Program-made: the position numbers and the translations under genes
In this document: in pieces, positions 36,910 through 47,738 of the stretch
Numbering within the stretch: position 1 is the stretch's first letter
How the letters are laid out: the number at the start of each line of letters is the position of its first letter
The notes under the pieces: generated by a model
Databases searched by the model: none
Told to the model about the DNA's origin: nothing
The model's input: only the letters and a program-made list of their open reading frames with translations
Source: Paenibacillus sp. D2_2
Lineage (GTDB): Bacteria > Bacillota > Bacilli > Paenibacillales > Paenibacillaceae
Length of the DNA: 64,000 bases
Assembly (NCBI RefSeq): GCF_031199965.1
Contig: NZ_CP133605.1
Coordinates: 4,814,501-4,878,500 of the forward strand
Direction of reading: 5' to 3'

Positions 36910-38582
36910 TTAGCTTAATCTCAATACCTGAGCCTCGTATGGGCGAAGCTCCATCTGCTCAAGCCGCGTCCCCTCAGGCAATTCATAGTTGCCGAGCAGC
37001 CGCTCGTAAGAACGGTAACCCACTGATGCAGGTAGCTCGAAAGTCACAGGATCGGCGAAGAAGTTAAGAATCACCAGCAAGCGTTCTTCTCCCAAAGTGC
37101 GAGTGTATGCATAAATATGCTCGTTATCCTCCAACAGAAGCTCATATTTACCATAGACGATGACTTCATTCTGTTTGCGCAACTCAATCAGGCGACGATA
37201 GTAATGGAAAATAGAATCCGGGTCGGCCACAGCCTCCTCGGTATTGATCTGTTTATAATTCGGATTGACGACAAGCCAAGGTGTCCCGGTAGTAAAGCCG
37301 CCATGCTCTGTTGTATCCCATTGCATCGGTGTACGGGCATTATCGCGTCCTTTGCTATAGACGGAAGCCATAATATCTTCAACCGAGCGGCCTGCTTCGC
37401 GATGTTCATTGAACATATTATGCGTCTCGATATCCTGGTACTCTTCAATCGTTGCAAACTTCACATTAGTCATGCCAAGCTCTTCACCCTGATAGATAAA
37501 CGGTGTGCCCTGCATCGTATGAAGCAATGTACCGAGCATTTTAGCTGATTCCTTGCGGTATTGGCCGTCATCACCGAAGCGGGATACCATTCGCGGCTGG
37601 TCATGATTATTTAGGAACAGGCTGTTCCAGCCCTTCCCTTCAAGGTCAGTCTGCCACTTGCTCATAATGCGCTTGAAGTCGAGTAGCTTCCACGGCGTTA
37701 CAAACCATTTGCCGCCTGGGCCTGAGTCAATGTCCATCGATTCGAACTGGAACACCATGCTCAGCTCGCCCCGATCCTCACCTACATAGAGCGCCGCTTC
37801 CTCTGGCGATACTCCCGGCGTCTCGCCAACGGTCATCACATCATACTTCGACAGTACTTCCTGATTCATCTCCTGCAGGAATTCATGGATACGCGGTCCA
37901 TTCATGAAGTATTTGCCGCCGTCCTTGTATTTGCTTTCTCCTTCTCCATCCGGTAAGCCTTCGACTTTGCTGATCATATTGATGACATCCATCCGGAAGC
38001 CGTCAATACCTTTATCTAGCCACCAGGTCATCAAATCATACACCTCACGACGTACCTTCTCATTCTCCCAGTTCAAATCCGGCTGTTTCTTGGAGAAGAG
38101 GTGCAGATAATACTGATCTGTCTTCTCATCGTATTTCCAGGCCGAACCACTGAAGATAGAAGCCCAGTTGTTCGGCTCCTTGCCGTCCTTACCATCACGC
38201 CAAATATAATAATCACGATAAGGATTATCCTTAGACTTGCGAGACTCAACGAACCAGGCATGCTCGTCCGAGGTATGGTTTACTACCAAATCCATAATCA
38301 GCTTCATTCCGCGGCTATGCAGGCCGTCAAGCAGACGCTCCCAATCTTCTATCGTACCGAACTCATCCATAATTCCCCGATAGTTGCTAATGTCATAGCC
38401 GTTATCGTCGTTCGGCGACTCGTAGACCGGACATAGCCAGATCACATCTACTCCCAGCTTCTGCAAATAATCCAGTCTTGAAATAATCCCGGAATATCGC
38501 CGATTCCATCCCCGTTGCTGTCCTGGAAGCTGCGCGGATATATCTGATAAACTACGCTTTCCTTCCACCATGTCTTCTTCAT
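36910..38582 (-). CDS. GH13 alpha-glucosidase, oligo-1,6-glucosidase type (single frameshift)
   Basis: About 557 residues when restored. Catalytic residues: nucleophile Asp in DGFRMDVINM, acid/base Glu in TVGETPG, transition-state Asp in NNHDQPR. The Val after the nucleophile (MDVI) is the residue associated with alpha-1,6 preference in this subfamily. The true start is ATG 38582 (MKKTWWKESVVYQIYPRSF), joined to GIISRLDYLQKLGVDVIWL by one missing base near 38500. It is cytosolic (no signal peptide) and last in the operon, so it would split imported isomaltose-like or dextrin sugars. Confidence 0.9.
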
Positions 38583-38625
38583 AAATGAAAACTCCTATCC
38601 ATTTATTTATCTATATTCATGATGC

Positions 38626-39453
38626 TTATGATTTTACAGCCCCTTGAGTGATTCCGTTAATAATCCATTTCTGTGCAAAGACATATACGATCACCATCGG
38701 TGCCAGCGCCAATAAGTAAGAGGCAAAGGCTAGGTTGAAATCCGTACTGAATTGGCCTTGAAATACATACTGCACCAGAGGTAGCGTATACGATTCCGGT
38801 TTGCTTAGAATAATGAGCGGAAGCATGAAGTCATTCCATGTTGACAAACAGCTCAGAATAGCGACTGTTGCATTAATCGGTGCAAGCAGCGGGAAGATGA
38901 TCCGCCAGAAGGTTCCATACGTCGTTGCACCGTCAACCGTTGCTGCTTCCTCCAGCTCTAACGGGATAGAGCGGATATAACCGACATAGACGAAAATATT
39001 AAAGGCAAGTCCATAGACGATATACAGAATGATCAAGCCAGGAATGTTGTTCATTCTCAGATCGGTCGTCAGCTTCACTACCGGCAGCATAATGATCTGG
39101 AACGGAATGAACATCGCGCTAATGAAGTAGAAATATAAGCCTTTGAAGAACTTATGGTTCATATTACGCGCTACGGCATACGACACTAGCGAGTTAGTTA
39201 AGAGTACAAAGCTCACCGAGAAGAGCGTAATGACGAAGCTATTCTTAAACGCCGAGAAGAAATTCGTTGCTTCGATCGCACGGGTGAAGTTATCGAAGTG
39301 CAATCCCGTCGGTAGAGCGAAGATCGATTGTGCCATTTCTTCTGGATTTTTCAATGCAATAGATACGGTCATATACAGCGGAAATAGAATAACGATCGAA
39401 CCGAGGGTAATCAGGGCTGTTACGAGCCAATTGGTGGAGTTTCTGGTTTTCAT
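38626..39453 (-). CDS. CUT1 sugar ABC transporter permease, MalG type
   Basis: 275 residues, about six hydrophobic segments. The EAA loop that docks the ATPase is seen in ELEEAATVDGATTYGTFWRIIFPLL. Its start overlaps the stop of the MalF-type gene. As with most CUT1 systems of Bacilli, no ATPase gene is in the operon, so a shared MsmX-type ATPase is expected elsewhere. Confidence 0.92.
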   Translation of the reverse strand: MKTRNSTNWLVTALITLGSIVILFPLYMTVSIALKNPEEMAQSIFALPTGLHFDNFTRAIEATNFFSAFKNSFVITLFSVSFVLLTNSLVSYAVARNMNHKFFKGLYFYFISAMFIPFQIIMLPVVKLTTDLRMNNIPGLIILYIVYGLAFNIFVYVGYIRSIPLELEEAATVDGATTYGTFWRIIFPLLAPINATVAILSCLSTWNDFMLPLIILSKPESYTLPLVQYVFQGQFSTDFNLAFASYLLALAPMVIVYVFAQKWIINGITQGAVKS

Positions 39454-40319
39454 TAGGCATCCAACTCCCTCTTCTGTAAAAAGTTAAGCTGTACCACAGA
39501 GATGATTACGATCACGATGAAGTAAATGACTGCGTTCGCCGATTGATAAGCGAATTCTCCGCCCTGGAAGCCACCTTGATAGATCAGCATGGCGATCGAT
39601 TGTGTCGAACGTCCAGGACCGCCGCCGGTAAGAGCTACGATCTGGTCAAATACCATGAGCGAGTTCTTCATCGCTAGCACCATGTTAATCGTAAAGAACG
39701 AAGCCAGCATTGGAAACGTCATCGACCAGAATGTGCTCCAAGGACCTGCACCATCAATATCCGCCGCTTCGTAAATATCACGTGGAATGGTCTGCAGACC
39801 AGCCAGGTACAAAATCGTATTAAAGGCAATCCCTTGCCATACCGCTACGATGACGATACCAATCCAGGCCCACTTTTCACTACCGAGAATGTTAATCGCC
39901 AGCATCTCGCTGCCCAGCTTCTCGCCAATCATTGGAACAGCATTAGCAAAGATGTAGTTAAAGATATAGCCGACAATTAATACGCCGAGAACGTTAGGTA
40001 GGAAGTAAATACCGCGGAAGAAATTGCGGAATTTGATGCGCGAATTCAGCCCCAAGGCAATAAGCAAGCTGATGACATTAATAAATATAGTAACGACGAT
40101 CGCGTATTTGAAAGTAAACAGATAAGCGTTCAGAACATTACTATCTGTGAATAAGGATGCAAAGTTCTTAAAGCCTACAAAATCATAGCTGTCGCTATAT
40201 CCGTCATAGTTCGTGAACGAATAAAATATCCCTTGCAGCGTTGGAAAGGTATGAAATAGGAAAAACAGGAGCAAGGCCGGTATTGTCATTGTATAGAACG
40301 CGGCTTTCCTTTTGGCCAT
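39453..40319 (-). CDS. CUT1 sugar ABC transporter permease, MalF type
   Basis: 288 residues. Six membrane segments, EAA loop YEAADIDGAGPWSTFWSMTFPML, and a C-terminus overlapping the next permease by one base. Ribosome binding site AAGGAGGATTACG. Partner of the MalG-type subunit. Confidence 0.92.
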   Translation of the reverse strand: MAKRKAAFYTMTIPALLLFFLFHTFPTLQGIFYSFTNYDGYSDSYDFVGFKNFASLFTDSNVLNAYLFTFKYAIVVTIFINVISLLIALGLNSRIKFRNFFRGIYFLPNVLGVLIVGYIFNYIFANAVPMIGEKLGSEMLAINILGSEKWAWIGIVIVAVWQGIAFNTILYLAGLQTIPRDIYEAADIDGAGPWSTFWSMTFPMLASFFTINMVLAMKNSLMVFDQIVALTGGGPGRSTQSIAMLIYQGGFQGGEFAYQSANAVIYFIVIVIISVVQLNFLQKRELDA

Positions 40320-40340
40320 CGTAATCCTCCTTCTTTAAAT

Positions 40341-40373
40341 GGAGAAGAGCGCACGATCAGCGCACTCTTCTCC
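40341..40373 (-). other. Stem-loop between binding-protein and permease genes
   Basis: GGAGAAGAG plus CGC pair with GCG plus CTCTTCTCC, without a T-run. Such hairpins after binding-protein genes usually protect the upstream mRNA and raise its level relative to the permeases; that role is inferred. Confidence 0.6.
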
Positions 40374-40402
40374 TCTCACTAAGGGCTTAAGGTTCAAGCT
40401 TA

Positions 40403-41659
40403 TTATTTACGGTTTGCAACCTTGTCCCACTCTGTATCAAACTGCTTCACATAAGCGTCTACATCTTTCTTTTGCAGGAAGCCTTGAATAATCGTGTCAG
40501 CTTTCACTGCACTTGGAATGAAGTGGTCGGAGAAGTCCTCGATCGCACCGCTCTCGAAAGCCGCATTGAAGCCTTCTACGCTTGGATCAGATTGCGTTAC
40601 GCCTTTAACCGCAGAGAATGCTTTTTGTTGATCGATGAAGAATTGAATATTGTCGGGTTGCAACATGAAATCAATGAATTTCTTAGCTTCCTCAGAATGC
40701 TTCGTATTCTTGGAGATCGCTAGCAGAGTGTCGACCCCGGAAATTACTTTGTTCTTCGCTTCATCATTTGTTGCAGGGAATGGGAATACACCCAGCTCTA
40801 CATTTGGATTTGACTTCAGAATTTCAGGGATAGCCCATACGCCTTGAATGTACATAGCAGCTTCTCCTCTGGCAAATGCAGCATTACCATCGTTGTAGCC
40901 TTTGCCGAACAGATCCTTCTGACCGAAGTCGAGCAGTTTCAATTGCTTCTCGGCAACTTCACGGAACTCAGGGCTATCGAATTTGATAGTTCCCTCGGTA
41001 CGTTTGCCATAGAAGTCGATGCCGACAATATCACTGGACAGAGAGTTGAACGGAACTAGTGTTGTCCAGGAATCCTTTAACGTCTGATAAATTGCTGTCT
41101 TGCCAGCGTTCTTCGCTTTTTGAGCTACATTTATAAATTCATCCCAAGTCTTAGGAACTTCAACTCCAAGCTCGGAGAAGATCGCTTTGTTATAAATCAC
41201 ACCGCTTGCATTTGCCGTAAACGGAATGGCATAAGCGCTTTCAGAACCGATAAGCTTGTTCAACATATTCAGATAAGCTGGTTGAATATTATTAAGTAGA
41301 GCATCTCCGGTAAGATCAGCGAAGATTCCGCTCTTTGCTAATTGGGAATAAGTATCTGTGGCACCGAGACCGATAATATCAGGAACGTCTTTTTTCGCTA
41401 CGCGGGTTTTAAGGACAGTCTCAGCATCCGGCGGGTTCACTTGCTGAACATGAATATTCGGATTCGCCTCATTGAATTTCTTAATAAGAGCATCGAATGA
41501 ATCCTTGGCTTCTGTCTTGTTCTGGAAGAACTCCAGCTCTACCTTCTTGGCCGATGGCGTATTGCCACTGGACTCATTTGAATTTTTCGAGCTGCCGCAG
41601 CCAGCCAACGCCATCAAAAATAATGCACTCACAAGAACTAAGGATATTGTCTTTTTCAT
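40403..41659 (-). CDS. Sugar ABC transporter substrate-binding lipoprotein
   Basis: About 418 residues. Lipoprotein signal MKKTISLVLVSALFLMALAGCGSS with lipobox LAGC, then a SBP_bac_1 fold (VELEFFQNKTEAKDSFDALIKKFNEANPNIHVQ; late AAMYIQGVWAIPEI and SGVDTLLAISKNTKHSEEAKKFIDFM). The start at 41659 follows GGAGGGTCAG; a longer frame to 41779 passes over the operator region and is rejected. With the GH13 enzyme the likely ligand is an alpha-glucoside or maltodextrin. Confidence 0.93.
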   Translation of the reverse strand: MKKTISLVLVSALFLMALAGCGSSKNSNESSGNTPSAKKVELEFFQNKTEAKDSFDALIKKFNEANPNIHVQQVNPPDAETVLKTRVAKKDVPDIIGLGATDTYSQLAKSGIFADLTGDALLNNIQPAYLNMLNKLIGSESAYAIPFTANASGVIYNKAIFSELGVEVPKTWDEFINVAQKAKNAGKTAIYQTLKDSWTTLVPFNSLSSDIVGIDFYGKRTEGTIKFDSPEFREVAEKQLKLLDFGQKDLFGKGYNDGNAAFARGEAAMYIQGVWAIPEILKSNPNVELGVFPFPATNDEAKNKVISGVDTLLAISKNTKHSEEAKKFIDFMLQPDNIQFFIDQQKAFSAVKGVTQSDPSVEGFNAAFESGAIEDFSDHFIPSAVKADTIIQGFLQKKDVDAYVKQFDTEWDKVANRK

Positions 41660-41712
41660 ATTTACTGACCCTCCATACTGTTTGTTTTTGCCGTGTAGAA
41701 TAACCAATATCG

Positions 41713-41860
41713 AGTAAACGTATACTTCTAGTTTAAAGAAACGCCCTGTCTTCTCTTTCCCGGCAACCACCTCCCTCAAGTCAATTATCTATTAACTCTC
41801 TCTGTAACCCGTCTATGAACAATTGATAGAAATAGACTAGGAAAAGAGTAAACGTTTACT
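41713..41860 (-). promoter_or_regulatory. Two LacI-type operators upstream of the alpha-glucoside operon
   Basis: AGTAAACGTTTACT, a perfect 14-bp palindrome, lies at 41847-41860, and AGTAAACGTATACT at 41713-41726. Both have the central CG step typical of LacI-family operators. A third copy lies ahead of the regulator gene (42961). Confidence 0.8.
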
Positions 41861-41888
41861 TAATTGTGAAAAAAACTTGCCTTGTTGT

Positions 41889-42895
41889 TCAAGGCATTTG
41901 GCGAACCGTTTGTCTCTCTATTAATTGATGGCTAACGATGCTACTGGATACCTGATCGGTACCCTCGATTAATTGAATCAGCATCTCAGATGCCATACGC
42001 CCCATCATCGGCAAAGGCTGGTGAATCGTCGTTAATGGAGGAAAGACCATTCTCGAGAAGACCAGATCATCATAACCGATTATCGACATATCCTCCGGGA
42101 TTTTAAGTCCTCGTTCCAAGGCTTCCCCATTGCGCCGATTGCCATCTCATCACTGGCAGCAAACAGAGCCGTGAACGGTGGTGCCTCATCCAGTAGCTTC
42201 TTCATCGCTTCACGCCCCATATCCAGACGGAAGTTTCCGTAGCCAACTCTCGAATCCATATATTCCAGACCATTATCCTTAAGTGCCTGACGATACCCCT
42301 CCAGACGAGGAACGCCAGCAATGGTATCTGTAATCGTACCGCAGATCATAGCGATATCACAATGTCCTTTGCGGATAAGATACTCTGTAGCGTGATAGGA
42401 AGCCTGTCGATCATCTACCTTCACATAAGGAATAGCATGCTTATGGGATAGTGTGTTAACCATTACGACCGGAACCCTCATTTGCTTAAGCAGCTTGTAA
42501 TACTCATCCTCCAAAGATCCACTTGTGAATATCACTCCATCCACCTGCTTCTCTCCAAGCACCTGAAGGTACTTCAGCGTACGCTTTCCGTCTTCATCTG
42601 TATTGCACATAATGACGCTGAATCCCTTATCATTGGCTACCTGCTCTATCCCGTGCAGAATTTCTGACGAGAAGCTGCTCGATACGTCGGGAACGAGGAC
42701 ACCGATCGTCTGCGTTCGCTTGTTGATTAGACCTCTGGCAATTGCGTTAGGCTGGTAGCCGAGCTCTTCAACCGCTTTCAAAACCTTCTGCTTCGTCTTG
42801 TCAGAATAGCCTGAAAGATTGTGAAGCACTCTAGAGACTGTAGCAACCGATACCCCTGATGCCTTGGCAACATCCTTAATTGTTGGAGGGTTCAT
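41889..42895 (-). CDS. LacI family transcriptional regulator (single frameshift)
   Basis: About 335 residues when restored. N-terminal HTH TIKDVAKASGVSVATVSRVLHNLSGYSDKTKQKVLKAVEELGY with hinge helix, then the periplasmic-binding-like domain (TIGVLVPDVSSSFSSEILHGIE). The frame breaks near 42120 after AIGAMGK; correct continuation is ALERGLKIPEDMSIIGYDDLVFSRM. It precedes the alpha-glucoside operon in the same direction, with matching operators at both promoters, so it is the likely local and self repressor. Confidence 0.9.
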
Positions 42896-42960
42896 ATTCC
42901 CATCACGATCGCAACCTTCTTTACATATTCATAACCATTATTATTTACTTAAAAACTTTG

Positions 42961-42975
42961 AGTAAACGTTTAACT
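42961..42975 (-). promoter_or_regulatory. LacI-type operator ahead of the regulator gene
   Basis: AGTAAACGTTTAACT, a near-copy of the operators at 41713 and 41847, lies about 65 bp before the regulator start, pointing to autoregulation. Confidence 0.75.
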
Positions 42976-43135
42976 TGGTTACAGTATACTTTTCTGTTTT
43001 TCCTTTGTCAACGCTTTTATGAATCGCTTTCACAATTTTAGGTCAAATGATCTTGCAATAAATTAAGCCCTTTCCTGCTTGCCTGGCCACCCGCCCCCAT
43101 CGATTGAAGAGCGGGCTGCCAGCTGCTGTAAACCA

Positions 43136-44885
43136 TTATGGTAACGTCAATAAGAGAGGTTTAACCGTATTGGCAAAAGAATAATTTGTGGTCTTATCCC
43201 AGTTGATCGACCATGTCATCGCGCCGCGGAAATCCGGATACTTCGCTACTGGCTTGTACGTCCCGCAATCCGTGCCATTCGTCAGGCATTTCAACGCATT
43301 GTTAACGACCGTTGGAGAGACATATCCTCCTCCAGCCGCACCCGAAGTGGCAGGTACTCCGATTCCTAATTGAGAAGGCTGTACCCATTGCAGCGTCAGA
43401 TCGGACAACGCCGTAAGGAAATCAATCGTTCCCTGTGAGTAGCATTTCCCGTCACGGCCCAACATACACCCTGAATTATAATATTGTACATTCATGACGG
43501 TAGTGATGTCTTTAAGATTGTTGTATAACTGCATGTACGTTGTATTTGGGCTTTGCATATCAATCGTCTGCGGAGCCATCGTTAGAATAAATCCAGGGCC
43601 GACTTTGGTCTGCAATTGGCGTACCGCAGTCGTCAGGTTCGTTACGTTCATGCCGTTCTCCAAATCAATGTCGATCCCATCAAGCCCGAACTGTGTGATC
43701 AGACCGTACATGCTGTCCACGAAATTCGTGACATTCGGAGATGCGCTGTTCAAATTAATGTTCCCTTTTTCGCCTCCGACGGAAAGAATAACCTTTTTGC
43801 CTTGGGCACGCTTGGCCTGGATATCATTAATCAGGTCGGCGTTAGTGTAGCCACCCAGTGCGTTGGACAGCGGTCCATCTACGTTAAAGGTAACGCCGCC
43901 CGGCTTGGCCGGATCCATATCCGCAAACGATAGCACGATAATGTCGTATTGGCTAGGAACATCGCTTAGCTTAATATTAGAGGAACCGTTAATGAAATTA
44001 TGCCAATAGCCAGTCAGCGTATGTTTCGGCAACTGCCCGCCGCCTCCGCCGCCTCCTGTCGTCGTTGCGCTAACACCTGTGCTTAGTGGGGATACATTCC
44101 CTGCAGCATCCTTAGCCGCTACTTTGAAAGTATATGTCGTACCCGCGGAGAGCCCTGAGACCGTAGCGCTTGTTCCTGTAACGGACATCGCCAGGCTTGT
44201 GCCTTGGTATACATCATCAGCCGGTGACTCCGACATTATCGGTGGAGGCCGTCCAGGATAGCGATACCGATGATGAAGTTACACCTGTGACTGTAACATT
44301 GGTAGGTGTCGAAGGAGCTTGAGTATCTGGGCCATTAACGGCACTCGTCTTCACGCTGATCGTATTGCTGGAAGGAGATATATTACCGGCTGCATCTTTT
44401 GCCTTGACTGAATAAGAATAAGTCGTATCCGGAGTAAGTCCGGTATGCGTAAATGACAGCGTAGTCCCGGAGACACTGCCGACGGATGCCGTGCCTTGAT
44501 AGATCACGTATTCCGTTACGCCGACATTATCGGTAGAGGCTGTCCACTGCAAAGTAATACTGGTAGTTGTCACGTTAGAGGCACTCAAATTACCTGGAGC
44601 GGTAGGTGGCTGAGTATCGGCCGTCCCGCCTTGCGTTTTCTGCCATAATGCAGGCACATTTGGTGGTTCCCAGCCGACAAGCGACGTATGCGCTTGAACA
44701 GCTTTATAAGTATCGCCTCCATACGTAACGGTATCATTTGCTTGATAAGCAACATTCGGTGCCCACGCACCGCGATCTGCGGCAAATGCTAGCGATGGCA
44801 GCAGTGCCACTAATAACGCGATAATCAGTAAGACAGGTATTCCGCGCTTGATCCCTTTGCTCGTCTGTTGCGGCATTTTTCTCAT
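43136..44885 (-). CDS. Secreted GH18 chitinase with CBM5/12 and two FN3 domains (single frameshift)
   Basis: About 583 residues. Signal peptide (GIPVLLIIALLVALLPSLAFA), carbohydrate-binding module 5/12 (WAPNVAYQANDTVTYGGDTYKAVQAH), two FN3 domains (PPTAPGNLSASNVTTTSITLQW; TPTNVTVTGVTSSSVSLSW), a Gly linker (GGGGGGGQ) and a GH18 barrel with the catalytic signature DGIDIDLE. Near 44215 one extra base breaks the second FN3; without it the text reads VGVTGYDVYQGT. Layout resembles ChiD-type chitinases. Stand-alone gene; degrades chitin outside the cell. Confidence 0.9.
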
Positions 44886-45784
44886 CGAAATTCCTCCTTA
44901 ACGTATCAGCTAGCTACTTCCATCTCCCTTGAAACCTTGAGACTCCTCCTTTCTTCTATCTCTATGAAAATAAACTATGCACCGTACATCGATAGAGCAG
45001 CCATTGGTAGCATAGATATTTAAGTAAGACATACTTACCAAGAAGAATATCCATCACAAAATAGGCCCATTGACTATATGGACTTTGAGGAGAACTACAC
45101 TACTTACCAGATTGAAGAACCGATAGATTGGAATAGTTGAAATTGAAAAATTGATGCTTAAAAGAGGAATCACATCAACGACTGGACTAGCATTACAGGA
45201 TTATGGATAAGAGGAATTACATACTTCAGGAAAACCGAGGTTAACTTTATTAATTTATCTTCATTGTAAATAAATGTAATTCTATTGTCTATATCTGATT
45301 CTATAAAAAATATCAAATTTTAAATTTAGTCAAAATAGTTCACGCTTACTGGCATAAAAAGTCAGATCTATTAATCTCCTAAATCATTCACAAAGTAAAA
45401 TAATAACTTCTTCTTAACCTGATTAAATCTAACGCTACTCGGCGTATTTTCGAGCATACTTCTCCTCTCTTCTGCCCCAAAGTTACCGTATCGAAAAAAA
45501 ACTGCAAATCTGCATCTTTCCGCGAACATTAAATGTCCATTTCAGGAGAAAGATGCAAATCTGCAGGCTTTTAGAACTCATTTTCTTTAAACTAGCTGAT
45601 TCCTAGGAAAAAAGATGATTCTTGCATCAATTACCCAAATAGAGTGATTTCCGCGATAAAAAGATGCATTTATGCAGGTATTTCAGCTCCGTAGTCTGCC
45701 ATAGACCGTTCACCTGAGCTTCCCACCTCACTTCGGAGTATCAGTGACTTCCTAATACCTAATCACATCCCAATCTATAAGTGC
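44886..45784. other. Long AT-rich intergenic region with TGCA-type repeats
   Basis: No gene seen in about 900 bases. The left part holds the chitinase promoter. Between 45502 and 45679 there are four copies of an AAGATGCA-n3/4-TGCAG motif: 45502-45520 (inverted), 45548-45566, a weaker one near 45610, and 45657-45679. The first two are inverted relative to each other and could fold into a 19-bp stem with two mismatches. Confidence 0.5.
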
Positions 45785-47532
45785 TTATCCCAAATCAGGC
45801 TCGGCGACAAAACGTACCCGCGGTGCCGCAGCGCCATGCAACTCAAACATAATAATCTCATTGCTTCCCTCTCGCAGCAGTGGTCCCGGCACATACATCG
45901 TTCTCTGAGGCCCGACATTCCAATAACGGCCCAGGTTGAAGCCGTTCACGAAGACGACACCCTTGATCCAGCCATCCAGACTGAGGAATGTATCGGCGAT
46001 ATCCTTTACCGTAAATTCGCCACGGTAGAAGGATGGTTCCGCATGACCTGATAACGGTTCGAACTCAAGACCAGACAGATCACTCAGCGGCAACGGATGG
46101 ATCGTCCAATCCGACAGGAACTGCATGCCATGCCGAACTCCAACCGTGATTCCCTTGAGGTCCTTAATATATGGCCCGTAATTGACCCGTCCCATATTCT
46201 CCACAAGTATGCTAAGATGAGCACCGCCTTCCGGCACTTCGAACTCTATGATGGCCCCTGGCTGGCTGCGATCCAGAGTTCCAAGAACCCGTCCGTCCAG
46301 GAACACCAGCGCCCGATCATGCAATTCCTGAATATTTAGCGCTTGCTTCGGTCTAGGACCAGAAATAAATGTACTATATTGAATGAATCCATAATCCTGC
46401 CCAGCTTCTCCATCGGTTCAGGGTAGGCGGATTGGACTGGGCGGGAAATCTGCGGTAAATTTTGCGACAATGGAGCTTGACCAGTCATGACGACTTCACC
46501 GTAGGCCTGCTTCACTATAGGCTGCGGAAGTTCTAGAGTGGCAAGCTTCCGATGCTTGGCAATCACATCGCGAACGGCATAATACTTATTCGTCGGTTCG
46601 CCGCTCTCATTTAATAGAACGTCATAGTCATAGCTTGTAATCGTAGGCTCATAACTGTCCTCTGTATGTCCATTCGCCCCGTTATAGAAGCCGAAGTTCG
46701 TACCGCCGTGGAACATATAGAAATTGACCGAGGCACCCATGCTTAACATCTCATCCAGAACCTCAGCCACATCCTGGGCTGGACGAGTATGATGCCCTTC
46801 CCGCCAATGATCAAACCAGCCATTCCAGAACTCCATACACATGATCGGTGCATCCGGTTGGTACTTGCGGAGCTTGTCGAAGGCCTCAGCAGGTCGAGAC
46901 CCAAAATTCACTGTGGCTAGCACACCGTCAACCATACCGCCCTGCAGCATATAATCCTCCGGACCATCCGAAGTGAACAGCAACACATCGATCCCGCACT
47001 TGATCATCGAATCCTTCAAATAGTTCAAATAAGGCTTATCATTGCCGTAACTTCCGAACTCATTCTCAATCTGCATCGCGATAATTGGTCCGCCTTGTGT
47101 ACATAACAGTGGCCGCAGCTTAGGCAGTAGTACGTCATAATAAGCATCAACATACTCCAAGAACGGCTTATAATAGCAACGCAGCCGCATATCCGGTTCC
47201 GCCAGTAGCCAGGCTGGAAATCCGCCGAACTCCCATTCCGCACATATATAAGGAGATGGTCTTACGATTACATGCAGGCCAATACTCCCTGCTATCTCAA
47301 TAAAGCGTACAAGATCCGCGATGCCCTCGAAGTTGAACTGCCCTTTCTGTGGCTCATGCAAATTCCAGGCCACATACGTCTCGACTGTATTGAAGCCGCA
47401 GGCCTTCAACTTAATCAGCCGGTCCTCCCAATATTCCGGTAATACACGGAAGTGATGAATCGCCCCGGAGATAATCTGAATTGGCTCATTATTGTAATAG
47501 AACGAAGATCCCGAATAATGAAAAGTAGACAT
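45785..47532 (-). CDS. GH35 beta-galactosidase (single frameshift)
   Basis: About 582 residues when restored. GH35 barrel with acid/base Glu in IAMQIENEFGSYG and nucleophile Glu in CMEFWNGWFDHW; the C-terminal beta domains carry ALNIQELHDRALVFLDGR and FVNGFNLGRYWNVGPQRTMYVP. No signal peptide, so it acts in the cytosol on imported sugar; size and motifs resemble BgaC-type beta-1,3-galactosidases. A missing G near 46400 breaks the frame after KLG (restored QDYGFIQYSTFISGPRPKQ). Start at 47532 behind GGAGGGAATT. Last gene of the galactoside locus. Confidence 0.9.
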
Positions 47533-47559
47533 AATTCCCTCCAAAGAATTATTTTCAGT

Positions 47560-47735
47560 CCAGCACCTTTTTATTGTTGAACCTAACGGAAATATGTTCC
47601 GCTATTGGCTTGCTAACCGCGCAATTTCATTGCAATTCTTTGTAATAGGGGCGCTCATTTCCGTTAGATTTTCTAAAGTCGCTTTTTCACCTCAATAACG
47701 CCCCTCACATCCGTTAGACCTGAGCTCAGATTCAA
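47560..47735. repeat. CCGTTAGA-type intergenic repeats
   Basis: TAACGGAAATATGTTCCGCTATT, TTTCCGTTAGATTTTCT and CACATCCGTTAGACC, with two GGGGCG/CGCCCC stretches in between, form imperfect direct and inverted repeats between the oxidoreductase and GH35 genes. Possibly a structured mRNA spacer; no T-run. Confidence 0.45.
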
Positions 47736-47738
47736 TTG

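Noticed and set aside
36910..38571. GH13 start at 38571 (MVEGKRSLSD..)
   Set aside because: This text is out of frame with the family; the other frame gives the typical KTWWKESVVYQIYPRSF start, joined by one missing base.
44886..45784. Possible small genes or a CRISPR array in the long intergenic region
   Set aside because: No ORF with a ribosome binding site, and the TGCA-type repeats are neither evenly spaced nor separated by spacers of constant size.
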